A stretch of DNA of 64,000 bases from Marinilabilia salmonicolor (GTDB lineage Bacteria > Bacteroidota > Bacteroidia > Bacteroidales > Marinilabiliaceae), in NCBI RefSeq assembly GCF_003003035.1, contig NZ_PVTS01000012.1:99908-163907 (forward strand). The letters run 5' to 3'. Below, in pieces: positions 27,081 to 34,298 of the stretch. The notes under the pieces are model-generated. The model worked only from the letters and a program-made list of their open reading frames with translations, did no database searches and had not been told where the DNA came from. How positions within the stretch are numbered: the first letter of the stretch is position 1; each line of letters opens with the position of its first letter. The translations under genes and the position numbers were made by a program.

Positions 27081-28373
27081 TTACGAATGAAAGGTAGCTG
27101 TTGCATGTCGTTTTTCATCTAAAGTTCCGGCCAGATCCGGGATGTTTTTAATCGTTTCCCCAACGATAATCAGCAGAGGGGTGTCTTCCAGTAATTTCTC
27201 TCCGCAAAGCTGATCAAGCTGCGAGATTACTGCCCGCGAATTGGGATTGGAAATATTGCTCAGTAAGGCAACGGGAGTGGATTTGTTCCAACCCTCTTCT
27301 TGCAGTGCTTTCGATATTTCGCACTGGTATTTGGCTCCCATGTAAAACACAAGGGTGTCTGCTTTTGGAAATGGTCGCTGATTCATATCATGTCCCATCA
27401 CGAAGGCGATGGAGGAGGAGATGTCTCTTTGCGTCAGCGGGATGCCAAACTGGGCTGATGCCGCAAAGGCACTGGTGATTCCCGGGATGACTTCCACATC
27501 AATGTGGTGGCTGTTCAGAAATTCCACTTCCTCTCCTCCGCGTCCGAAAACAAAGGGGTCTCCACCTTTCAGCCTGACTACCACTCGGCCTGTGAGTGCA
27601 GCTTTGAGCAATAATTCATTGATCTCTTCCTGTTTCTTGTAATGCTGACCACATCTTTTGCCAACAGGAATTTTCTCAGCAGAAAAGCGGTCAAGATAGG
27701 ATACATCCAATAATGCATCGTGAAAAATAAAGTCGGCTTCTTCCAGGTATTGATTGGCTTTAAGGGTTAAAAATCCGGGATCTCCAGGACCGAAACCGGC
27801 AAGAATTACCTTCCCCTTTGGCTCAGGTATTGCCTGATGCAGCTTTGGAGAATGAATATTTCTGTCATATTTTTCAGGGGATGTATTTTTCAGGGAAATT
27901 TGTTCCTGTTTGATCTCAAGGTGGTTTTTTATCAGATTACGTATTTTGACCGACCTGGCCGGACTGTTTCCATTGGATCCTACGGCGACGGTGATATCGT
28001 CTTTTTTGTGAATGGCAGGCGACACAAAACCTCCTGATTTGGGCCGGTCAGCAACGTTGACCAGAATATTCCGTTCTTCACAATCGCGCCGAATGCCTTC
28101 ATTGATTGTTCTGTCGTTGGTGCAGGCATACACCATGAAGGCACCTTGTAAATCTGCAGCCTCATATCTTTTTTTGTTAATGTTGATGTTTTTTATTGCC
28201 TGTAATTCAGGATTCACCTCTTTGCTAATGATTGTGATGGAGGCATTGAAGCGCTGAAGATTCTTTACTTTCTGAAGGGCTACACGCCCTGCGCCTATGA
28301 TCAGGATTCTTTTCCCATTAATATTGATTGAAATGGGTAGAAATTCAGCATGAAGATTATTGGTGTTTTCCAT
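27081..28373 (-). CDS. cysG: fused siroheme synthase: SirC-type N-terminus plus uroporphyrinogen-III methyltransferase
   Basis: 430 residues. Residues 10-150 are the precorrin-2 dehydrogenase/ferrochelatase-like NAD domain: ILIIGAGRVALQK at 23 and VYACTND at 81-87, where the Asp of TND is retained. Residues about 190-430 are SUMT: VILAGFGPGDPGFLTLKA, DALLD, VVRLKGGDPFVFGRGGEE, VIPGITSAFAASAQFGIPLT and VFYMG. The protein makes siroheme for the sulfite reductase encoded just upstream (63 bases). It is close to the length of E. coli CysG (457). Last gene of the operon. Confidence 0.93.
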   Translation of the reverse strand: MENTNNLHAEFLPISININGKRILIIGAGRVALQKVKNLQRFNASITIISKEVNPELQAIKNININKKRYEAADLQGAFMVYACTNDRTINEGIRRDCEERNILVNVADRPKSGGFVSPAIHKKDDITVAVGSNGNSPARSVKIRNLIKNHLEIKQEQISLKNTSPEKYDRNIHSPKLHQAIPEPKGKVILAGFGPGDPGFLTLKANQYLEEADFIFHDALLDVSYLDRFSAEKIPVGKRCGQHYKKQEEINELLLKAALTGRVVVRLKGGDPFVFGRGGEEVEFLNSHHIDVEVIPGITSAFAASAQFGIPLTQRDISSSIAFVMGHDMNQRPFPKADTLVFYMGAKYQCEISKALQEEGWNKSTPVALLSNISNPNSRAVISQLDQLCGEKLLEDTPLLIIVGETIKNIPDLAGTLDEKRHATATFHS

Positions 28374-28436
28374 GGGTTGCCTTTTTTAGGTTTGGACAGC
28401 TCCTGCCGGTTTATTGGTTAATTGAGGTTTGTTTTT

Positions 28437-30134
28437 CTAATGTCGAAAATCCTTACCCTGATTAGTCTCCGTGACATATTTCTGACGGATAACGAAATCG
28501 CCAAAAGACTCCTGTTTGACCCTGTTTTTGGAGAAATCTTCGATGATAGGTTCCAGCTCCGTCAGGATGTCCGTTTCGGTAAGTGTTTCTCTGTAAAGGG
28601 TGTTCAGGCGGTTTCCTGTATTGCTGCCACCCAGGTAGAGGTTGTAATGGCCGGGAGACTTTCCGATGAGTCCGATCTCGGCCAGGTACGGGCGCCCGCA
28701 TCCATTGGGGCATCCGGTCATGCGTATCACAATCTCTTCTTTGATCAGGTTGTACTTATTTAAAATATCTTCAATTTTTGTAATCAGATCGGGCAGATAT
28801 CGTTCGGCCTCGGCAAACGCCAGTCCGCAGGTGTTTAAAGCCACACAGGCGATAGAGTTCTGGCGTAATCCTGAAAGAGGCGTGGGCCACACTTTGTATT
28901 TTTTCAGTATTTGGGCCACTTTCTCTTTTTCTGTGGTGTTGGCAATAATCAGGTTTTGATTGCCGGTAAGAATAAATTGTGCATCATTCACTTCCCTGGC
29001 CAGCTCCCGCAATGCTGTTTTTAGAGCCACCTGCTCAGAATCTTTTATTCTACCTCCTTCAACGAAGAGGTTCAGACTCCATTTGCCATTGGTGCCCTGC
29101 TTCCAGCCATACCGGTCACCATTGCGGGTGAATTTGTAAGGTTTGGCCTCTTCCAGAGGAGATCCGAGCGCGTTATTGAGTTCTTTTCTGAACCAGTCGA
29201 TTCCGTTGGTATCGATGGTGTATTTGAGCCGTGCCCGTTTTCGGTTTTCACGATTTCCATGCTCTTTTTGGATGAGGACAATTTTTTCGGCAACATCAAT
29301 TACCTGGTTCGGTTTGCAGAATCCTATTACATCCCCAAGTCTTGGGTATGTTTCAGGTATTCCAAAGGTGGAACCCATTCCTCCGCCAGCTGCGACGTTG
29401 TAACCGATTAGCTTCCCTTTTTCTTCTATGGCAATGAAACCTAAATCTTGTGAGAATACATCCACATCATTGTATGGAGGAATGGCGATGCCAATTTTAA
29501 ATTTTCGGGGCAAATAACGATCTCCGTATATGGGTTCTGTCTCCTCTTTGCTGGAAGAGACCAGTTTTTTATCGAGCCAGATTTCGTGATAGGCTCCTGT
29601 CTGCGGGGTCAGATGTCTGGATAAATCGCCGGCCAGTTTATATACCTGGGCATGTAGTGGAGATTCCGAAGGATTGGCATGTGACATTACATTCCTGTTG
29701 ACATCACCACATGCTGCAATGGTATCCAGCAAGACTTCGTTGATGCCCTGAATGGTGGGTTTCAGGTTTCTCTTTATGACTCCGTGGAGCTGAAAAGCCT
29801 GACGGGTCGTTAGCTTAATGGTGCCGTTGGCATGACTGTCGGACAGTCGATCCATCTGTAACCATTGGCTGGCTGTGGCAATTCCCCCGGGCAGGCGCAC
29901 CCTGATGAGAAAAGAGAAGGCCGGTTCCAGTTTCTGATGTTTTCGCTCTTTGGCGACATCGCGGTCGTGCTGCTGATAAATTCCATGAAATTTGGAGATT
30001 TGTGTGTCAGAAGGGGCAATGGCTCCGGTTACCGGATCTTCCAGGCTTTCTTTGAGTGTGCCACGAAGGTAATTGCTGTCATTTTTTATTTTTTCCACTT
30101 CCGAAAGTGTGGTCCAGTCTATTTGATTGCTCAT
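28437..30134 (-). CDS. cysI: assimilatory sulfite reductase hemoprotein subunit
   Basis: 565 residues. The N-terminus SNYLRGTLKESLEDPVTG is typical of CysI. The four cluster-binding cysteines are visible as CVALNTCGLAFAE and TGCPNGCGRPYLAEIG, which coordinate the 4Fe-4S cluster bridged to siroheme. It reduces sulfite to sulfide with six electrons delivered by the CysJ flavoprotein encoded 37 bases upstream. Complete. Confidence 0.96.
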   Translation of the reverse strand: MSNQIDWTTLSEVEKIKNDSNYLRGTLKESLEDPVTGAIAPSDTQISKFHGIYQQHDRDVAKERKHQKLEPAFSFLIRVRLPGGIATASQWLQMDRLSDSHANGTIKLTTRQAFQLHGVIKRNLKPTIQGINEVLLDTIAACGDVNRNVMSHANPSESPLHAQVYKLAGDLSRHLTPQTGAYHEIWLDKKLVSSSKEETEPIYGDRYLPRKFKIGIAIPPYNDVDVFSQDLGFIAIEEKGKLIGYNVAAGGGMGSTFGIPETYPRLGDVIGFCKPNQVIDVAEKIVLIQKEHGNRENRKRARLKYTIDTNGIDWFRKELNNALGSPLEEAKPYKFTRNGDRYGWKQGTNGKWSLNLFVEGGRIKDSEQVALKTALRELAREVNDAQFILTGNQNLIIANTTEKEKVAQILKKYKVWPTPLSGLRQNSIACVALNTCGLAFAEAERYLPDLITKIEDILNKYNLIKEEIVIRMTGCPNGCGRPYLAEIGLIGKSPGHYNLYLGGSNTGNRLNTLYRETLTETDILTELEPIIEDFSKNRVKQESFGDFVIRQKYVTETNQGKDFRH

Positions 30135-30171
30135 GTCTTCGATGTTTTATTGGTGAAAGTATTGTTGCTGA

Positions 30172-31959
30172 TTAATACACATCAGATTGGAATCTTCGCT
30201 CTTTCTTTAGTTTTTTGAGGTATCCCTTGGCTCTTTCGGGAGTCATTCCCCCTTGCTTTTCGATGATGGACAGAAGCGTTGCCTCCACATCTTTTGCCAT
30301 TTTCTTCATGTCGCCACACAGGTAAAAGACGCCATCGTTTTCCAGCCATTTAAAAATCTTCTTTTGTTGCTTTTGGAGCTTGTGTTGAACATAGATTTTT
30401 TCTTTTTGGTCGCGTGAAAATGCCAAATCTATTTTACCGAGGTATCCCTCTTTCAAATATTTCTGCCATTCGGTTTGGTATAGAAAATCAGACGAGAATC
30501 GACGCTCTCCGAAGAATAGCCATGTCTTGCCTTTATGTCCTGTGGCCTCGCGTTGTTGGATAAATGCCCGGTAGGGGGCGATACCGGTTCCGGCACCCAC
30601 CATAATGATGGGGCTTCCATTGGCCGGAAGTCTAAAGTTTGGATTTTTTTCGATGTAGATCAGTATTTGATCGTCCACTTCTTTGTGTTCGGCAAGGTGA
30701 CCTGAGCAAGCCCCCAGACGTTGTCGTCCTTTATTTTCGTAGAGAACTTTAGATACCGTGATGTGCACTTCTTCTCCTACAGCTTCCTGGCTTGAAGAGA
30801 TACTGTAAAGTCTGGGAGGCAGGGGACGCAGGATTTTAAGGAAATCAACCGCAGTGATTTTTGACGGAAATTCATTTAACAAATCGAGGACATCGTGACC
30901 ATAGAGGTAGGTTTCCAGTTTCTGGTCGTCTTTTATGAGCTTCTTTACCTCCTTGTGATTGGTTTTTTCTGCATATTTTTCAATCAGATCTCTGGTTAGA
31001 ATGGTGATTTCGTAGTGGTGCAACAGTGCCTCACGAAAGGAGATTTTTCCGGCATGGGTGTCGAGTGACTCCGAGCCATCATCTTTGAGCGTTGAAAGTA
31101 TCTCATCAACAAGAGTGCCAGGATTCTGTGCGATTACCCCGAGTGAATCACCTGGTTCGTATTTGATCCCTGAGTTTTCCAGGGATATTTCCAGGTGATA
31201 GACCTCTTTGTCAGATTCACGCCCGGTGATGCGAACCTTGTCCAGGATGGTTGCTTCATAAGGATTTTTCCTTGAATAGGTAATGGTTTCATTTCCGGTT
31301 GATTTGTCCTGGCTCGTGGTGGGCAATTCTTCAACCGGTTCACTTTTCAGATTGTTGAATACCTCCTGTTTCCACTGATCTGCATCCGGCTGGTAATCCA
31401 CATCACACTTCACCAGTCCGGCAATTTCGCTGGCTCCTGCTTTAAGTAGGGCTTGTTGGATATCTATCCCGGTTTGGCAAAAATGTTTATAGGATTTATC
31501 CCCCAGCGCAAGAACAGAAAAATTTAATCCTGTTAGTTTGGGGGCTCGTTTCCCGGTGACAAACTCATGAAAATCATCTGCCATCACCGGCGGTTCGCCT
31601 TCTCCGTGGGTGCTGACAATGATGAGCAGGTTTTTTTCATTCTTCAGGTTTCGCGGTTTGTATTGATCCATTGCCAACAGAGTGCTTTCAAAATTTTTTG
31701 TTGTGGCTTCAGAGTGGATCTCGTTGGCTATTTTTTCGCTGCGTCCCGTGTGTGTCCCGTAAAGTATGGTCAGGGGTGTTGCTGTTCTTCTCTCAACTGT
31801 AGCCGGAGAAGTTTCGGGATCAGCGGAAGCAAATGTGCTTGCCGAAAAGCCCTGGATATAGCCATTGAGCCAGATGGCTTGTTCTTTTGTCAGGTTAGTC
31901 GTTAAGTTCTGGAGCGACTTTAACTGAGCTCCGTTTAGAGGTGATAATTGATTACTCAT
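30172..31959 (-). CDS. cysJ: sulfite reductase (NADPH) flavoprotein alpha subunit
   Basis: 595 residues. A flavodoxin domain starts at TILYGTHTGRSEKIANEI near residue 64. The FAD domain carries RLYSISSSQEAVGEEVHITV and GACSGHLAE, and the NADPH domain has IIMVGAGTGIAPYRAFIQQR with a final AKGYLKKLKKERRFQSDVY. This is the complete CysJ architecture. It supplies electrons from NADPH to CysI next to it. Second gene of the siroheme/sulfite reductase operon, 126 bases after the short SirC-like gene. Confidence 0.96.
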   Translation of the reverse strand: MSNQLSPLNGAQLKSLQNLTTNLTKEQAIWLNGYIQGFSASTFASADPETSPATVERRTATPLTILYGTHTGRSEKIANEIHSEATTKNFESTLLAMDQYKPRNLKNEKNLLIIVSTHGEGEPPVMADDFHEFVTGKRAPKLTGLNFSVLALGDKSYKHFCQTGIDIQQALLKAGASEIAGLVKCDVDYQPDADQWKQEVFNNLKSEPVEELPTTSQDKSTGNETITYSRKNPYEATILDKVRITGRESDKEVYHLEISLENSGIKYEPGDSLGVIAQNPGTLVDEILSTLKDDGSESLDTHAGKISFREALLHHYEITILTRDLIEKYAEKTNHKEVKKLIKDDQKLETYLYGHDVLDLLNEFPSKITAVDFLKILRPLPPRLYSISSSQEAVGEEVHITVSKVLYENKGRQRLGACSGHLAEHKEVDDQILIYIEKNPNFRLPANGSPIIMVGAGTGIAPYRAFIQQREATGHKGKTWLFFGERRFSSDFLYQTEWQKYLKEGYLGKIDLAFSRDQKEKIYVQHKLQKQQKKIFKWLENDGVFYLCGDMKKMAKDVEATLLSIIEKQGGMTPERAKGYLKKLKKERRFQSDVY

Positions 31960-32085
31960 TGCGATTTGATGTAATTAGTTGGTTAATGAGGTTTTACTTT
32001 TTTTGATTTCGGTGACAGGTTAACAAAGTGGTGCTTCAATGCCGATAACTGAACTTTATACTCCTGGGTGACTTGTGTTCAGGAC

Positions 32086-32544
32086 TTAATTGTTAGCTGT
32101 TGACTCAAAATAATTTCTTATGATGTTTCTCGTTTCTATGGATGCATAAACATCCCTGGCATTGGAGCTCACGGCAATTCTCAGATGGTTTTTCTGGTAA
32201 ATGGCCGGCGAAACAAACTGGCAAAGCTCCGGTTGATCGTGAATATTTACCAACACACCAGCTTCTTTGCCATCACGCGCTATTTGCTGATCCAGTTCAG
32301 GGTTATTGGTGCAGGAGTAGAACATCAGATAGCCCTTCAAATCGCTTTTTTCATAGGGCTTAATGCGATAGGGGACATCACTCTTTCTTAAATCATCGCA
32401 TATCTCTAATGCAATGACTTCAACTTCCGCATCAAATCGTTTCAGAATCTGGATTTTTTTCCATGCCGACTGTCCTCCTCCTATTATGAGGATTTTCTCT
32501 CCGGTGATGTTGATGGCTATTGGCAGGTAATTTTTTTGTTTCAT
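32086..32544 (-). CDS. short SirC-like NAD-binding protein (precorrin-2 dehydrogenase paralogue, probably altered)
   Basis: 152 residues, one domain only, homologous to the first third of CysG. It has a Gly-rich loop KILIIGGGQSAWKK and the late NIHDQPELCQFVSPAIYQ. At residues 79-81 it reads TNN where the fused CysG paralogue has TND; the Asp at this position is known to be needed in CysG/Met8p-type enzymes. It may therefore be a structural, regulatory or weakly active partner rather than a second full dehydrogenase/chelatase. It is the first structural gene of the operon, 39 bases after the attenuator terminator. Confidence 0.82.
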   Translation of the reverse strand: MKQKNYLPIAINITGEKILIIGGGQSAWKKIQILKRFDAEVEVIALEICDDLRKSDVPYRIKPYEKSDLKGYLMFYSCTNNPELDQQIARDGKEAGVLVNIHDQPELCQFVSPAIYQKNHLRIAVSSNARDVYASIETRNIIRNYFESTANN

Positions 32545-32582
32545 AGTTCCGGGGGTTGATAGTTATTGAAAAATCCATAAAA

Positions 32583-32613
32583 AAAGCCCTTCCACGTTAT
32601 GCAGAAGGGCTTT
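32583..32613 (-). terminator. intrinsic terminator between leader peptide and the sulfite reductase operon (attenuator)
   Basis: Perfect 10-base arms AAAGCCCTTC (32583-32592) / GAAGGGCTTT (32604-32613) with a run of seven T after it on the minus strand. It stands after the leader ORF and before the first operon gene, so it cannot be an end-of-operon terminator; the plus-strand gene at 33212 points the other way. Confidence 0.88.
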
Positions 32614-32664
32614 CATTTTAGATTTAATATCCTGATTCAATTATGAAATTTTACCTTTCTGCAA
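32600..32664 (-). promoter_or_regulatory. predicted antiterminator pairing of the leader RNA
   Basis: In the minus-strand RNA, TGCAGAAAGG near the end of the leader ORF (32663-32654) can pair with CCTTCTGCA (32608-32600), one A bulged. The second segment contains part of the 5' arm and the loop of the terminator, so the two structures are mutually exclusive. The first segment begins about 13 bases after the last Cys codon, so a ribosome stalled there would leave it free, while one at the stop codon would cover it. Confidence 0.6.
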
Positions 32665-32739
32665 TACATAATGATGACACATACACATCATGGTACATGT
32701 CATTTCCATCATCATATTTGCAGAAAATATAGGTTGCAT
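32641..32739 (-). CDS. Met/Cys-rich leader peptide, 32 residues
   Basis: ATG 32739 to TAA 32641 encodes 32 residues with eight Met and three Cys, including the runs NMMMEMTCTMMCMCHH and VLQKGKIS at the end. Such a density of sulfur amino acids is very unlikely by chance and is placed upstream of genes that make sulfide for cysteine and methionine. A promoter-like box lies 29-36 bases upstream and an intrinsic terminator 28 bases downstream. I read it as a regulatory leader, not a functional protein. No ribosome-binding site is visible, which is normal for this phylum. Confidence 0.75.
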   Translation of the reverse strand: MQPIFSANMMMEMTCTMMCMCHHYVLQKGKIS

Positions 32740-32767
32740 TTTGATTGGTTTTTCGTTGTTTCGGATT

Positions 32768-32775
32768 CAAATATA
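32768..32775 (-). promoter_or_regulatory. -7 element upstream of the leader peptide
   Basis: Minus-strand TATATTTG matches TAnnTTTG. The -33 region is not a good match. Transcription would start about 23 bases before the leader ATG. Confidence 0.45.
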
Positions 32776-33173
32776 GGGGACTATTTTTTAAAATGAAATA
32801 AAATCGGATAAAAGTTTCCGAAATTATTTTTCATCTTGCGCTTAAGGGTCATTAAATCAGTGGTTTGTGTGGTTTGTAAAATTAAACATTTAAAAACTGT
32901 ATGAAATGGTTTGTGTTTCATTTGTTTGTAAAGTCTTATTTTAAATGGGGTTTAAAGAGTTTTGTGTATTTGTTTTTCGGCAAAGCATATAAAATTGGAG
33001 GGTTTTTATTTCTCGTGAATTAAGTTTCATTAAATTAAGGTGTTGTGTTTTGTTTGTAAGATCATTGTTCGAAGATCTTCCCAGGTTTTCTATAGCTGAA
33101 TTGAGGGGTATTGAGCCAGAAAAACGGGGGTTGAAAAGACATCTTTGCTTCAGCAGATTTGCCGAAAATTAGA

Positions 33174-33181
33174 TACTTTTG
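33174..33181 (+). promoter_or_regulatory. -7 element of the LytTR gene
   Basis: TACTTTTG fits TAnnTTTG and lies 30 bases before ATG 33212, the usual distance. No good -33 element at 19-21 bases. The rest of 32776-33173 is AT-rich without recognised features. Confidence 0.35.
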
Positions 33182-33211
33182 TAAAGCATAAGAATATGAC
33201 CTGCTAATTCC

Positions 33212-34063
33212 ATGAAGAAAAATACATTTACGCATTTGTTCCCCCAAAACTATATCATTGCATACCCCGTGCGCGGAAGTTTGATCCTATTCTTGTTTAG
33301 TCTTTTGTTTACTGTTTTTTATCAGCCATTAAATACACATGAAGGAGAATTCCTGAATTTCGAATTAACGATGTTGATTTATTCAGGAGGAACTTCGCTT
33401 GCAGCATTGGGGGGGATTTATTTGCTTAGAATGGTTCCCTTTTTTAGAATTGACAGGCGTTGGACCTTCGGCCGGGAATTGCTTGCAGTTTTATTGTTGA
33501 TGCTTTTGATGGGATGTGCCGTTTTTTTGCTGGCTTTTATTGTGGAGCCTCCGTCAATCACTTCAAGATGGAATTGGGCAACATTTTTTGATTCCATTGT
33601 CAGGACTTTTTTTATTGTCATTCTTCCATTTGTTTATTTTACTTCATTCAATCTTAAGGTATTTTTTAGGAGTGGGGATTTTACTCAAAAAGGGCTTACT
33701 GATGATGATTTTGAGAAGGGGAAAAAGGTTATTATTTCCTCTCAGTTAAAGAAGGAGTCATTGGAATTCTCCGAAGATGAATTTCTTTATGCGATGTCGG
33801 ATGGAAATTATGTCATTTTCTACTTGTTTCGACAGGGAGAATTAAAGAAAATACCTATTCGTAACTCCATTTCACAGATCGAAAAGCAGCTTGAGTCATT
33901 TCCTGCTTTTGTAAGGTGTCATAGGGCTTATATTGTTAACGTGGACCAGGTTCAGAAGAAAAAAGGAAACAGTTTGGGCTACCGGCTTCATTTGTCTCAT
34001 ATTTCCGGAGAAGTGCCTGTGTCTCGTTCCAGAATTTATGATTTTGATCGCCGCTTCTGTTGA
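33212..34063 (+). CDS. membrane-bound LytTR-domain transcriptional regulator
   Basis: 283 residues. Four hydrophobic helices (about residues 22-40, 55-75, 88-110, 125-150) form an N-terminal membrane domain. The C-terminal 100 residues are a LytTR DNA-binding domain: DEFLYAMSDGNYVIFY, IRNSISQIEKQLESFPAFVR and CHRAYIVNVDQV, all conserved. The signal is unknown. The next gene downstream encodes a TonB-dependent-receptor-like barrel and may be its target. Confidence 0.9.
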   Translation: MKKNTFTHLFPQNYIIAYPVRGSLILFLFSLLFTVFYQPLNTHEGEFLNFELTMLIYSGGTSLAALGGIYLLRMVPFFRIDRRWTFGRELLAVLLLMLLMGCAVFLLAFIVEPPSITSRWNWATFFDSIVRTFFIVILPFVYFTSFNLKVFFRSGDFTQKGLTDDDFEKGKKVIISSQLKKESLEFSEDEFLYAMSDGNYVIFYLFRQGELKKIPIRNSISQIEKQLESFPAFVRCHRAYIVNVDQVQKKKGNSLGYRLHLSHISGEVPVSRSRIYDFDRRFC

Positions 34064-34298
34064 TTTGGGGTCTTGTTCTTTATCACAAAAACTTGTTGCT
34101 GATCACAAAGGAGGAGTCTTCCTTATCATTTTATCACAAAACTTTTCTGTATATCCCAGTTTTTTTGGGCTTTCTGTATCCTTTATTCTCTTTGCATCAA
34201 CGTCATGACGAAAGAGGGAGATCCTGAGTTTAAATAAATGTTCTCTTTTGTCGGGCGAGATGAACGCAGAATGTTTTACAAAACAAAAAAAGGGGATT

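Noticed and set aside
32086..32544. Pseudogene call for the short SirC-like gene
   Set aside because: The frame is intact, length fits one domain, and the gene is first in a well-ordered operon, so an altered but expressed protein is more likely.
32641..32739. SAM- or cobalamin-type riboswitch upstream of the sulfite reductase operon
   Set aside because: No core elements of these riboswitches were seen, and the leader ORF with antiterminator pairing explains the terminator better.
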